From NCBI GenBank assembly GCA_963978905.1, contig OZ022260.1, positions 47,141,551 through 47,205,550 on the forward strand: 64,000 nt of DNA, read 5' to 3'. The translations under genes and the position numbers were made by a program. This DNA comes from Trichostrongylus colubriformis. Its lineage: Eukaryota > Nematoda > Chromadorea > Rhabditida > Trichostrongylidae. Below, one piece after another: positions 52,480 to 64,000 of this stretch. Numbering within the stretch: position 1 is the first letter of the stretch; each line of letters opens with the position of its first letter. The notes beneath the pieces were generated by a model. The model was not told the origin of the DNA. It searched no databases and saw only the letters and a program-made list of their open reading frames with translations.

Positions 52480-52800
52480 CAAGGCACTCCGGCGAAAATA
52501 GCCGCCTCTGTACTACCCCCCCCCCCTCCTCTTTACAACCTTTTTTAACCTTTGCAAAACCAGTAAGTGTTGCCGGATTGCAGATTTGCAATGTGTTCAA
52601 CTGCTATATATCCTCCCCTGAGGCTAATATATCTATTTCAAATTTTGTCATACGGATTTACGATGAAATACCTTTTGCTTCTCAATACTTATTGAGCATT
52701 CAGATTTTAATGCTTACCGCAAACTTTTGAAGACACACGACCCCCTCCCCCCTTCCACCCTTCCACTCGATCATAAGCGACCCTCTGTTGAGGAATTCTC
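52480..52800 (+). repeat. C-rich dispersed repeat, near-complete copy
   Basis: Order of blocks: GGCACTCCGG, poly-C at about 52517, CCAGTAAGTGTTGCCGGATT, GAAATACCTTTTGCTTCTCA, GACCCCCTCCCCCC and the palindrome-like GTTGAGGAATTCTCGAC (52786-52802). It matches the copy at 20697-21040 block by block. Confidence 0.65.
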
Positions 52801-54593
52801 GACTCTCGGTGTACCCTGTCTGCGGAGCATTATACCAGTCACGTCTCACAGGACGGCAGATAGTCTTTTTGTTACACGCAACGCTTACGAAGGATAAAGT
52901 CCACCCATTTAAAAAGAGATTTCGCTTCATATTTCTTTAAAATGCAAAAAACGCCATTTGGGCCACAAATCTGTGATTTTATCCACAGACTAGGAAGTGA
53001 GAAGGACTGCCGTCTAGATTTACAACACGAAAAATGCAGTGCGAGTTTCCTGGGGTCGACTTGTCCTTCATGTGACCGTTTTAGTCTAGCGTTGTGGGAC
53101 CAAGTCCCTCTATCCCTTCAACTTCTTAATACGTTGGTGGCCATGTTACTGAGCGCACTTCACGGGCCTGAATTGAAAATAATCGACGCAAAAATGATAC
53201 TGACATAAAACCATTATCGAACCAAAAGAACATTCTTGAGACTGTAATCATTTGCTTCGATATTCTGACACCAAATTACTGCTATGATTCCAAATACCTC
53301 CAGTTTAGAAAGAACAACCTGTAACAGCCACATGGTGTCAGATCTCAGTTCAAACATGGCCTGTGTATCTGAAATATGAATCACTACACAATTTCAATAT
53401 GGAAAATAACAAACAAAAAGTGTTCCATAAAGAGAGGTCATTGTGAAGTCGCGTGGCACCATATCGTAAACGTGGAAAAAAGCGCGCGATCGTCAACGTG
53501 TTTATGTTGCCATCGACTGCAGTATTGTTGTTTCGGAACTGTGCTTCCTCTCCTCATGATCCTGGAAGCATGTAGATGATAAATAGTATAGATGTAAACC
53601 TATAATGTCGCTACCATCACAAACGATCCATCCTTCGTGGTTATGGATAAACCACATGGAATTCTGGTGGTGATTGACTGGCATACCTTTCAAACATAGA
53701 ACTCGTTTCACTTAACGGTCGCGATAATTAGGGGCTGATGAACATTCCAACTAATAAAGGTAGGAAGCACTAATTGACAAGTGAGACGACAAAGATGCAT
53801 ACCATGACTTATCGCCACACTGAATAGTTTAGGGTAACACGATCAAAATCTTCACGAAAATCGAAACTTCCGCTTGACACTTTGACTCATTAAAAAACCT
53901 GGCAGCAACAAATTTTTGGTGGCCCCACCGACGGTAGGCTCCTCTTTTTAGGCATGTATTAGTTTCTCACTTTCGTTCTTCACCTGATGCCATCCTATAA
54001 TTATCACTTTGTGTTCTAAAGCGCATGTTTTGCCTATGCCTAGTAGAGAATGGAGGGAGTACCCCCCGATTAAAGCTAAGGCAAAGCTTAGACAAAGTAG
54101 CGCCGCACGCCAAGCGCAGTGAAGTGGCATCCGCGATTGCATTAGACATTTCGGATACGTCATTACAGATTTTACCTCTTTTGCTTATGTTTTTACAGAG
54201 TTCAAAAAATATGCTCCGTATGTGGAGTCATACAATGCGCTATTGCCACACAAAAGGTACATATTAGCAACTCATTCAGAGAATGAGGGTTCGTGTCACG
54301 GCTGCCTCGCATACTCTGTATGGGCCATCATAAATGTGCTCAACCCTTCATCAACTTGAAAAGTAGTGTTCTTGTTGCTATAAAAAAGGGATTCCATGTG
54401 ATACTTCAGTAATTTCGCCACAAAAACCCAACTGCTCTTCTATTCCTTGTGCTTTTTTGAGAGCAAGTTAATTATTGACTTTGCGTGTTCTGCACTCGAG
54501 AGGGAAGCAGGAGGGTAAGTATAATCATTAGGTTCTCAGAAAGCATCTCTCAACATTTCTCCCTTTATGAATGAAAATTTATTCAAATCACAG

Positions 54594-54768
54594 ATCGAAG
54601 GGAAACTACATATTCACTACTGCCCTGTATTGCGAGGATAAAATGAGCACTCCGGCTGTACGTTACCATTTGATGCCTGCACCTGCACTGGATGAGATAT
54701 TTTTATTTGTGCATGCCGCACGAAATGTGCAAAAAAAATTCCAAAACTTCGTTGTGTCCTTGTGGTAG
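54594..54768 (+). CDS. Probable terminal exon, unrecognised
   Basis: After the acceptor TTCAAATCACAG a phase-2 frame of 57 codons runs to TAG at 54766-54768: SKGNYIFTTALYCEDKMSTP, then VRYHLMPAPALDEIFLFVHA and a basic end NVQKKFQNFVVSLW. Composition is protein-like. No upstream exon could be joined and no family is recognised. Confidence 0.35.
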
Positions 54769-56178
54769 TTTGAGAAACGGCTAAAACCGACGTTTCAAAA
54801 TAAAATCGATTCGAAAGAATCTACTGATCGTTGGTACCCATGAAATATGACGATACGAACGAACTGATCGCTGCGCATCATCGGTTCAAAAAACCACCAA
54901 CTGGCCCGGTTACGTTGGAAGTGCTCGTTATCAATCACAATAGTCCTTTGGTACTCTGGTACCTATCCTTGTCTTTTCTCACCGTTAGTCTATGTTATGT
55001 GCAATGAGAAATTGAGTTCTCCAACTGAATTACCACCAAACCGACAACAGTATTACATTGTGCAGCACTGCGGTCGACGGTAAAATTGAAATGTTAAACG
55101 GATAGCGGGATTTCGTCCCAACGTTAGCTGGTAGATGGTCATAACGAGGACGAGTCACCCTTGGCAGACTCGTACTGCATTTTGTCGTTCTAGCTCTAGG
55201 CGGCAGTCAGGTAAACCACTTCTCGTTTGATAAATCTCTTCATGTACATGGAGAAGTTGCATGTATGCCGGAGTTCCTCAACCTTCCATAAATCTATTCT
55301 GGATTTAACATTACCTTCCTTTGCATGAAAAAAACTCCTTCCTGTCATGCGCACCAAGAATGAAGTCCTTCTTTGCATGCTGAATCGGTGTAGTGGAACG
55401 CAGTACACGGAATTGCTACGTAATACGCGCTACTATCCTTTCCACACTGACTCCCAACATTCAGAATTGACCATTCACTTCCAGATGGTAACAGATCCTT
55501 CGATTCGGTACTCCAGTGACCCGCGCAGGCAAATCCACATTTGGTTCAGTGTTTTTACCCTCACGACATACATGTACCAGTAACTTGGTTCCGATATGGC
55601 AATAGGCTTTTGCCTTGAATAGATTTCAATTTAGCTTCTACAAAACATAAAGCGGTGCATTGAAGTACGCCTCTCGGATAAGACCAGTCTTACTATTCAG
55701 CTTAAATGAATCCTATATGGAGCGCTCATGCTTGGTTCGCGATTTTCGGGGTGCACATCCCTCTCAGTTGTCAGCACAATTAGCAAACACCATGAATAAC
55801 CGGCTAATTGTTCGGCCAACCCAAATATGACCTATATCTCTCCGCGGCGGAAATTTTCGTTGAAAATAAATTTCAAAGGGAAACAGGTAACGAATGGTAA
55901 GTAGTGGTTCTATTGGTGAACTCAACTGAACCTTTACCAGTATCCATGTGAAGCGCGCACCGTGATCATGTGTAATCTACGCCGTTCAGCAGTATTCGAT
56001 CTTATGGCGGTGTGTGATTAAGAGGGGGTTGAGCACCGCACTGCGAACGATGGGAATAGCCTTACTCTTTCCACGATCAGCGCGTGGTGTGTCCATCGTA
56101 GCAAAACATTCCGGAAGCCAGTGGAAGCCAGCAGGTGACGAATGATGGTGAAATGGGAGCAGCTGATCGCTTCATCTA

Positions 56179-56281
56179 CTATTCGTGCGTGTCAGAGGGT
56201 AGCTCGAGCCAGCTGCGCAGCTCATCTTCATCGAAGTCGGTCGTCCATCCAGAGCGTTCATGGTAGTCGAGGCTAGTATGT
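56179..56281 (-). CDS. Candidate acidic terminal exon
   Basis: On the minus strand an acceptor (GTGAATTAACAG) opens a phase-2 frame of 33 codons ending TAG at 56179-56181. It includes LDYHERSGWTTDFDEDELRS and WLELPSDTHE, an acidic Trp-containing C-terminus. A different minus frame (56172-56516, 114 codons) covers the same bases, so only one can be right; this one has the better composition and splice site. Confidence 0.3.
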
Positions 56282-56476
56282 CTGTTAATTCACTTAACCA
56301 ACGGCGAAACGTTCGGTTGATCTTGCCCGGGCCGATGCAGCCTTGACTCTTTCGGCCGTGTCTGGCAAAATCGTGCCGAGTTGGTGCTATTAGGGAGAGA
56401 TGGTTTGAAGTTGATGCTAGTTCATTTTTGAGCCCATATGGTTTAGTACTCATGAAGCTGACGCATCGAGAGCCTT

Positions 56477-56778
56477 CTAGTAACTCGGAGTCATATATCG
56501 AAATTTCCAAAAGCAAGTTTGGAAAAATTTGGAGTTATCATAAGTAGAAGAAGCGAAAGAAGTGAGAGCTATGATGAAGCTGTCGATACAGAGCACAATG
56601 GGTTGGCATTTAATGAAACCTTCATTTGCTAACGAATCCTGTAAAAAGACCTGCTCAGCTGTTGACCGGATGCCGGAATTCGGATTGCCGCAGCTTTTGG
56701 AGTGGATCAAGTTTAGGATGTGCTCAGTCCTACTGTGCATTTGGTCAAAAGAATAGATTTTGGTAGCTACATCAAACA
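56477..56778 (-). CDS. Candidate exon, unrecognised
   Basis: Acceptor CCTTGGTGCAG (56779-56789, minus strand) and a phase-1 frame of 99 codons to TAG at 56477. It contains FDVATKIYSFDQMHSRTEHI, GNPNSGIRSTAEQVFLQDSL and IVLCIDSFIIALTSFASSTY. It may be in the same gene as the exon at 56179-56281. No family recognised. Confidence 0.35.
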
Positions 56779-56859
56779 CTGCACCAAGGTTTTATCATTT
56801 GTCCTTTCATCACGGATAAGTCGGTTTGGCATTATGAGAAGCAATTTGGGTGTTCATGA

Positions 56860-57165
56860 ATGGTGAGACATGCTCATCACAGGTGGATGCCAGGGTTAGG
56901 GTGCACTGTGGTGCAAGCCTCAAACTCAAACTCTCCAACATGTTCTTGTTGTGGTGGACTTGGACACAGTGCGCTACCTAGCCCTGGCTATGACACATCC
57001 TCGGGACAGCCTAGTGTTACGCGATATGAGGGTGGCGTGCAAATGTTCCGACCAGTGTTCCGGGAGGTCAGGCCACCGGTGTTGTGTGGAGGGTTATTCA
57101 CCATAGAAATGATAAAATTAACATCTTTTGGGACTAAAACATTGTTTTATGGACTGTTGCAGTAA
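56860..57165 (+). other. Open frame with an incomplete zinc-knuckle-like pattern
   Basis: A 101-codon plus frame contains PTCSCCGGLGHSALPS, which has the C-x2-C-x4-H spacing of a CCHC knuckle but lacks the last Cys. No splice sites or neighbours support it, so it is listed only as a possible retroelement gag relic. Confidence 0.15.
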
Positions 57166-58062
57166 TTAGCTTCCACCTTCATCATGAATCGCATCTGCTT
57201 TCAGTGATAAATTGTATTTGATGGAAGATGCCCTAATCTGATTACTGAAGTGACAATTATACAACTTTACTACATATTTGACTTCACAAATATCTGCCTT
57301 TATTGTTTGATCCTTATCTTTGACATGAGTAGACCAGCTATGTATGTAGCCAAGGTCTTGAAATTGGTGGTGAAGCAATCATCTCGTGAAGTCAACCCAC
57401 CCATGGGTGACCTGACCCCACACTAACCACCGGAACATTAGCAACACACCCTGCTATGTAATGTAAGACAACTCGTCCCAATGACTGTGAGAACTCGTCC
57501 TAGTGACCGTGTGTCGGCTTTGAGCTTATCCACGTCAGAAATCTTTCCATCCCTCTGGTTTTTCATTTTCATGGCTACCTCAACTTTATTCTCCCTCTAT
57601 TTCATTTCACCCCAGCATCTCCACTCAATTCCTATCGAAAATACCCATAATGGAACCTAGGAAGATTTTGCGTGAATAAAAAATCAATTGATGGTGGCGA
57701 GATACAATCCAGAATGTGTTCTACAAGCAGCACTTGCAGTGCTGGCGCCTCCTAGGACTTTGCGTTCTTCTAATAAGAAGGTTTTGAGGAAAAATGTACT
57801 ACTAAGCTATAGCCGCATTACTAAACCACCTATAAGAAAGTGTTATGTTATGTGCCTGGTGCAGGATGCACGGTGTCAGCAACATCAATCATGCACATGA
57901 ATAAAAGAGAATCCGTGGAATATTTATCGAGCTGGAATAACACGTGAAACGGTACGGAACAAAGCACTCATTGCTGATCAATTCCAATTAGTGTGCGCCA
58001 TGCGTCCATTGTGGCGGTTACTGGTGCGTATTTGACCCATTCTAAGACTTGCGATGGATTAA

Positions 58063-58533
58063 AGACACTAATTAAAGAAAGAAGTAATTTTGGCTTACGG
58101 TAGAACAGACGTAGTGTGGACGAGTTTAAGTGGCCGCCATTGCACGAACTCACCAATTTGACGCCTTGGCATGTGCCAAGAGAAGATGTTTCTATTGTAG
58201 ATTTGTCTTTTACTTTTACTTTTTCCGTTGTTCTTTCTTATATTGTTTCTAGATGTACTTACATGAATGCTAATGTAGCTGGGAGTGGCCACTCCACTGC
58301 GCTGGGAGTCAGCTGCTACAACTAAAGTTGGCCCGCGGCCGTCTCCTACAGCGGACAACTCGGAAAGACAGTGTGTTGGATGCGAATGGGATGCGAATAC
58401 ACACCGCAGCGTCGCGCTTTTGAGTCCCGGTTTTTTTTGCCTTATATCGCTTCTAACCTTGAGTGTTCATTACAAAATGCTCATTTCTTTGCATCTTCCT
58501 CTTGTTTCGGACCCCCTTCTGGTTCCTTTGAGT
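58063..58533 (+). repeat. 460-bp dispersed repeat, copy 2
   Basis: Highly similar in the same orientation to 33994-34456. Differences are scattered substitutions and small indels (for example the AATTTGACG insertion near the GGCATGTGCC palindrome). Confidence 0.8.
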
Positions 58534-58780
58534 AATGTGCAAACCAAGGGTTTTCCATGAAGCTGGCTAGTACCCATTTACCGAACCCGTATAAAATAAG
58601 AGCTTTGTTGGTTGGCTCGGCCATCAAAATGGGATTTAACCCTAGACTAGCTCCATTGCTCTAATTCCGGAAGTAACACCCAAATCGATAACTTCGCTCA
58701 AAAGCTTCCATTCTGCTCCAAAAACCAAAAAGAGTATAGCTTAGGCTACCTGATGACCGACTAGAATCGCTAAATTTCAG

Positions 58781-61700
58781 CCGACGACGTTTCCCTCTGC
58801 GGTGCCGGCGTGTTTGAGATCATCGATGCTTCTTCTGGTTTTCTGACGTCGCCGCAAAAGCGAGAACATGTTGCCGCTCTGACGGACGTTGGACAAACAA
58901 TTAGCGTTACCATTTTTGAAAATGACACAGGTGCCTCTTTTGGATTGATAATTGCGTGTTTTTAATTTTAATATATTTCCCTTCTACTTCGATTGACCTT
59001 TGAATTAATATCAACTATTATTATTTTTATTGATTATTACCCTACTTGATATTCGTTTGCTCCACCCTGGTTTGATAAATCGAAACAAAAATGCCAAGAA
59101 TGTTTCCAAGCACTAGAGTGGCCGAAAAGCAAGCTAATTAATTAATCGAGGCTTTATTTATTCTAAATCTTTACATACATATAATCAGGGCTGTAGTGAC
59201 AGTAGGTTGTGAGGAGCACGGTGCACTCGCAGAAAGTGGGTGCGATAGGCTGCCTCCATGCTTACCGATGTGGTGCCAGCGACAAGGTGTGGCTGCTTTC
59301 AAAAGTAGCGGGGCAGTGTGGCACGTGCGGAGGCGCAGAGATGACGCAGCCACTTCCTGCCGCCGGCACCGTTGAGTATGAAGGCGGTCTTATTGTTAGT
59401 CTGGTTACCCATTGAAAGTGAAAGTATTTAATGGAGTTGCGTGACAACGAAGAAAAGCGAAATGAAACGGCTAAACACCCGAAAATGAAAATCTCCCCCA
59501 CTGTTGACGACGTTCTACACGTTGGCGCTCGCCGCTTCATTGGCGTATCTGCAAAGCCAAACGAATCTGGATTACGTCGCGGTGACATGCAAAATCAGAA
59601 GAGCGAAAAATGAAAGAGCAAAATGGTAAGGCCTTGTGAAGTGCCTTCGAGAAAGCACCACGCATCCCGTGCTTATTTACCTAAGTTCCCTTGTGTTAGT
59701 GAATTTTCTATCTTGTCAAAGTGTCTACCCACCTCTGGGCATATATTTCACGTTAAGGACGACTCTGTTCATGAATAATGCAGACTAGTCAAGAAGAGTA
59801 GCGATTTTGTCAATCTTACGTATACACGAGATCAAATGTGCTAGCGAGCTACTTGTTTCCCCGAATAGTAACCACCTACCAAACTAGTTACGCTCCGGAA
59901 TCAAAGTGCTCCTACACAAGTGTTTATGACATATTGTTTACCCTTACTGCATGATTGAAACTAGAAAAAGGTGACGATTCTTGGCGACATAGTGAGCGAT
60001 CATTTGGTTGTTCAGAAAAGAAAATTAGGATGAATGAAGTACATGCCCTGTAAGGATATCGGGCACTCATATACTGTTGGGGTCGCACTAAAAAGAAGCT
60101 TTTTGTAATGATTGTAAGATGGATATACTTCGAGGAGTATAACTTACTGCGAAAAAAATTTTAATTCATGGCAAAGAAATGATACGACAACTACAGCGCC
60201 ATTTCACTTCCGCTTTGGGGAGAAGTTAGATATGTATTATGGCTCACAATTATTTCTTACTTACCATAGCCTAGCACTATGAATTTATTTCTCACAAAAA
60301 TAAAAGACAAAAAGCCTACGAAACGAAAAAAAAGAATTGAGAAATGGGATGTTATGGCCCATTCCCAGGTAATGTCATTGCAACCCTATAAATTGTGCTA
60401 TCACGTGTGAGTGCCTACCCTCCGTAGTTACGTAATGATTTATGATTTTTCTTATTGATTTATCGCTATAGCTTTTCAACATGTATAAGCTTCCTATCAG
60501 CATGTTAATATTCGAGTTAAAGTTAGGATGAAAGTTTCTGACGTTGAGCAATCCCTCATTAGGATGGGCCGCGCCCCACACCTCCTCGAGTGTGTACACC
60601 TATGTCGAATTTTCGCTTTGCCACGTCGCACTCGCGGCGCGTTAGCACAACCTGCCTCGGACGCAAGGGTCTGGTACCATGGAGAAGGTCGTTCAAGAAG
60701 TAGCTGTTTATCTCATCATTATCTAAGAACAGCAACTTATGTGCCCTAAAATGACAAATGGTGGCATAAAAAGTAAAGACGGTAGCAACATGATAACAAT
60801 TCTAATTTATCGTTTTTGTTTTTGTTTTTACCTTTGTTTCTTGTGAAAACTACCTGTACGGAGAACTGACGTGTTCTTGTTTTTCAGCTCTTCTTCCACC
60901 GGTGCGGTGTTCGTTACGGATAGAAGCTTGTGCCAGCTGTGTTCTGAATATCAAACATCGACCGCCATCGGATGTCCTTAGCGATAGTGAAATCCGAACG
61001 GTAACTTTTAATTAGCAAAGCTCATCGCTTATTGTATGGTTGGTTTAATAGATAGTCGACCGGGTTACTATGCAAAGTTATGTCTGTGAGGCAAAATCAG
61101 GGAGGGGCGGCGGGGTTTGAGGGAGGTAGGAGGGGGGGGGGGAAGGAGGCATCACATACATACAGTTTTCCATCTGAGCGTAGAAGTAGAAATAACCAAT
61201 TTTTTCCTCCACTGAGGCTCAGGCAAAAATACATGTACGCCTAAGTGTGCGATTTGACCCCTCGAAGATCCCTCCAAGACGCTTAGATGTGCAACTTTTC
61301 CTGCCCCCCCCCCCCCCCCCCCACCTTATTGCGATAGCACCTACAGCTCGATAGAGGGACGAAGGGTGAGTTGGTTCGCGTGAATTTCCTCGGTCTGGTG
61401 CTTGATCCTGAGCGACACTGACAACTAATGTGGTCACAAAACGGTCTTCCGACAAATCTTCCCATAGCGAAGCTGGTTTCGCCTGAATTCCCTGGATTTC
61501 TCACCATCATTTGTAGCAGTCGTCTTGGGAAGAACTGTCACTTTCTTCGAGATACTTGACTCGTCGTAATTGAGGTGAGAAGTTGCATTGAGTGAATTGC
61601 CGGGATCAGCGCAGTACATGCATATAATTACGGTCATAATTCACCATAGCACCCTTTCTAACGGCTCCGAAGGTCGTCGATACATCTATTGTCCGCCTTG

Positions 61701-63950
61701 ACAATTACTGCAACCAATGTACATATCTAAAATGCAGTTAGTAGGGAGTGAACTCTGGCTCAAACAATCTGGACTGCACCGGTACAACCTGGGTGACCCG
61801 TGGTGACGAGAAAAATCTCTGGTGAATACGACATCTGTTGATGCATCTAAGTAAGGCAGTTCGTTCCAAAACTCACTGTCTTCCCAAAACTCTCTTCAAT
61901 CGACAATCAAAGCATCGTCACGTGGTACGAAGTGTGGTTACCGATTGATGACCTTTTTTGGAGACCGTCTGATCGGTCTACCGTCCTACAGAAGGGGCGT
62001 AGCCATCGAAGAACAGTCGACGAATATGCGATCCCATCAGGGTGGGAGTCGATTGGTCAAATTTTCGCGCGACCGCCTGCGGCGAACGGCGCGGTGAGTG
62101 AGTCGTTCAGAATTCCGCTCAAGACGCAATGAGCTGGTACCGTGGGGGACGTTTGAAGGTGGGCGAATAAAGATTTCAACTTGCGATCTTTAAAGGTCCC
62201 TTACGGTACCAGCCCATTGCGTCTCGAGCGGAATTCCAAACGACTCGTACTGACGGCGCCGCGAGTGCGACGCCGCGAAGCGAAAATTCGGCCAATCGAC
62301 CCCCACCCATTCCACCACATTCCAACTCAAAATACGATCCCTATGAGGATTCTTCGACCCATGTTGCACCTTGGGTACAACATCAGCAGTGGCTGTCTTC
62401 TTTGCGGTCTCCAAAGTGCACAGGGAGCTGTTAATATACTACACACCATAATCAAAACTAAAATAAAAAACTGTGCATCACTTCACTTTAAGATTCTAAT
62501 ACATATAAATATCTAATAAACGCTTCCCTCCTTTCTTCCGGACCAAGTACGGTTTTGCTCCGCGTCTGTCAAAAATTTTTTAAACAATGCTGTGTCTTTT
62601 CAGCTGGATAAATACATAAAAGGCCTTGACCGAGGCGATGCTGCTGGAATTTGGAGTATAAACCCTTGAAAGCCTTGAAGCAATTGAGTTGGTCAAACGA
62701 TTCCATTTCAGTACCCCACCACGTGCTACGAGTCACTTGTGGATCCATGTTTCGATTTGCGATTCGTTGAGGAAAAAGCAGATTCGGCGCTTGATTTGAC
62801 CTACAAAAAGTCTTCGATATGGGATTTTCCACAACGGTAAGTGTGTTTGAGAGATGTACAACCCAGAGGATTTGAAAAACAAAGCACTCAGCGTTGATCA
62901 ATTCTCTGTTAGGGTAAGCCGCGCATTCCACTTACTTTCAAAATCGTAGTGGCAAGGAATACAACTTGAATATACAGTGAGTTGCGGGGTTGGCCGAAGT
63001 TAGAGATTTACTTATTCAGATGAGTCGATACTATTTTATCGGCTTCGCAGGAAGGTAGGCTCAATCGATCAAGATGGGCGTAATTCAGAGCCTGGACCCC
63101 TGATAGTGCTGGTGGAGTGTCAGTTTCGCTTGTGCGACAATCTGAGGGATCGCCTACTCTTGCAGCATTCACAGTTCTTCCTGACGATGTTAAGATGTTG
63201 CTTTTTAACTTGTTGCGGACGTTGTCCAAATTAAATTCAAATTTATGAGCTGGGGGCATAAGGGGCGTTTGAAGTGTTCGCAAGCATCCAAATGTACGAG
63301 GTATGTTATTATATGCTGGGGAAAGCTGGAAAAAGCTGGTTTCCTGAGAATTGTTTGTAGTGCGCCACGAAGAAAACTCCACGCTGCGCGTTTCACACGA
63401 CAACTGGGCTTATTGTTAGCGTTCCCTTCTCTGCCATAGACTGAAATGTCGGAGCAAACGTTGTGGCGAACGTTGTTCGATCCCCTGGATGCCTCATATT
63501 ATATTGATGGAAGTAATGGTTTTTAATCTAAATGTATTACCTCGAACCATAAACGTAGGCGAGCCAGAAAAGGAGAGATTGTGCATATTTTGTAGCTTGA
63601 ATACTAAAGGTGGAACCAGATCATTTCTCCGATGATCGCGTTTGTTTCCATGCTCCCAGTCCTGCCCTTCAACGCACTCATCGCAATCATTCTTCACTTC
63701 CATTTCAGAGCTGAAGTGAATAGTTCTGGAGATTCCATCGTTCTATTGCTCACAATGTGGAACGTCGATCAAAATTCAACGCTCAAGCATTATATCGAGG
63801 TATTTTATGTCCTTCTGAATATACAATGACATGACCGAATGCGGAAATCAACGTGTGAGTTTGGTCATTCAAAGGCAATGGCAAATTTTCCAACAGAAAG
63901 TCATATATCTATCTTACAGTTCATGTGACTTTGTGAGGAATTCGGAACAG
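58781..63950 (+). CDS. Secreted CUB-like domain protein, five exons seen, runs off the window
   Basis: Exons 58781-58930, 60888-61000, 62712-62836, 63709-63799 and 63897-63950 all have TTTCAG-type or CAACAG acceptors, GT donors and matching phases (1-1, 1-0, 0-2, 2-0, 0-0). The joined peptide has a CUB pattern. VSLCGAGVFEIIDASSGFLT with SPQ is followed after about 30 residues by a second Cys in RCSLRIEACASCVLNIKHR. Then comes PCFDLRFVEEKADSALDL, and AEVNSSGDSIVLLLTMW corresponds to the SSG-x-L strand near the domain end. Two more Cys pairs are compatible with CUB disulfides. CUB domains are extracellular binding modules; the partner here is unknown. The signal-peptide exon was not found upstream of 58781, and the 3' end lies beyond the window (donor at 63951, GTATCA). 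Confidence 0.65.
60535..60650 (-). repeat. SINE-like fragment cut by a subfamily II MITE end
   Basis: GAGCAATCCCTCATTAGGAT and GGCCGCGCCCCACAC (60545-60582) are the inverse SINE 3' end. At 60590 the sequence becomes GTGTGTACACCTATGTCGAA then TTTTCGC, like a left MITE terminus. The right terminus was not found. Both lie in the first seen intron of the CUB-like gene. Confidence 0.4.
61090..61341. mobile_element. Diverged relative of the 8-bp-target MITE
   Basis: The right end CTTATTGCGATAGCACC (61325-61341), preceded by a run of about 18 C, equals the right end of the element at 47893-48103. A poly-G run near 61130 and GCCTAAGTG-type words match the interior, but the left GGTGCTATC end is not visible. 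In an intron of the CUB-like gene. Confidence 0.5.
62040..62308. mobile_element. GGGTG-terminal palindromic MITE, subfamily IV
   Basis: Ends GGGTGGGAGTCGATTGG and, inverted, GGGTGGGGGTCGATTGG. Long arms continue inward (AATTTTCGC, TCAGAATTCCGCTC, GACGCAATGAGCTGGTACCG on the left; inverse on the right) to a small loop near 62175; 269 bp. The flanks ATCCCATCA and ATTCCACCA agree at 7 of 9 bases, a decayed 9-bp duplication. Lies in an intron of the CUB-like gene. Confidence 0.8.
62885..63020 (-). repeat. SINE-like repeat, truncated diverged copy
   Basis: TTGATCAATTCTCTGTTAGG, then AAATCGTAGTGGCAAGGAAT and GGGGTTGGCCGAAGTT follow the inverse 3' half of the family. Lies in the intron after the third CUB-like exon. 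Confidence 0.5.
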
Positions 63951-64000
63951 GTATCAATGGGCGTAAGCCAAAAAAATGCAAAGACAAGGAAAGCACGCTT

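Noticed and set aside
59431..59624. Possible first exon with a signal peptide (MKISP...LALAASLAY) if one C of a C-run is removed
   Set aside because: It needs a sequence change and its phase does not match the next exon, whereas the exon ending at 58930 joins 60888 in phase and supplies the start of the CUB pattern. This region is therefore intron.
61302..61322. Poly-C run as a regulatory i-motif site
   Set aside because: The same C-runs recur next to the ends of a transposon family, and their length may be unreliable; no independent evidence of regulation.
60888..63950. Reading these exons as the N-terminal (MNNL) domain of a Notch ligand
   Set aside because: After the 58781 exon was joined, the Cys spacing and SSG-x-L motif fit a CUB domain better, and no DSL motif was seen.

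Overview
The window looks like nuclear DNA of a clade V nematode, most likely a strongylid or hookworm-like species. Coding sequence is cut into short exons (about 35-200 nt) with TTTCAG-type acceptors. One gene starts behind what looks like a trans-splice acceptor. Introns and intergenic DNA are packed with small non-autonomous transposons and mariner remnants. Nothing prokaryotic or viral was seen. All gene models were assembled by eye from reading frames, splice consensus and intron phase, without any database search.

Three multi-exon + strand genes are well supported. (1) At 12365-18989, six phase-consistent exons encode TM1 to TM7 of a nematode serpentine chemoreceptor-type GPCR. (2) At 25903-31634, eight exons encode a CCDC102-family coiled-coil protein; they join in phase except for one surplus base near 26050. 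(3) From 58781 past the right edge, five exons encode a secreted CUB-like domain. A fourth chain (33119-35753) is phase-consistent at most joints but unrecognised. About ten isolated coding-like exons on both strands (110-210, 6756-7007, 9817-10464, 23057-23311, 42771-43069, 43961-44143, 46162-46612, 51686-52000, 54594-54768, 56179-56778) may belong to further genes.

The rest is mobile DNA. Mariner is represented by an 895-bp TA-flanked deleted copy (40083-40977) and an older relic (20490-21440) split by another repeat. A 1337-bp, TA-flanked, nearly perfect palindrome (35959-37295) has mariner-like ends and eight internal hairpin motifs. At least eight small elements end in GGGTG; three of them have 9-bp flanking duplications that are perfect or nearly so. 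One element has a perfect 8-bp duplication (47893-48103). A SINE-like ~300-bp family is present in about seven copies, one of them a head-to-head pair and one split by a later insertion. Other repeats include a C-rich repeat with a terminal palindrome, a 460-bp dispersed repeat present twice, and foldback and tandem-repeat elements.

Stretches where nothing beyond what is listed was seen: 1600-3100, 4900-6500, 7010-8160, 8460-9810, 23450-25880, 31640-32225, 40980-42440, 48110-49430, 53000-54590, 54770-56170. The receptor gene carries repeat or transposon sequence in every intron, so transposon load rather than gene content dominates the structure here.
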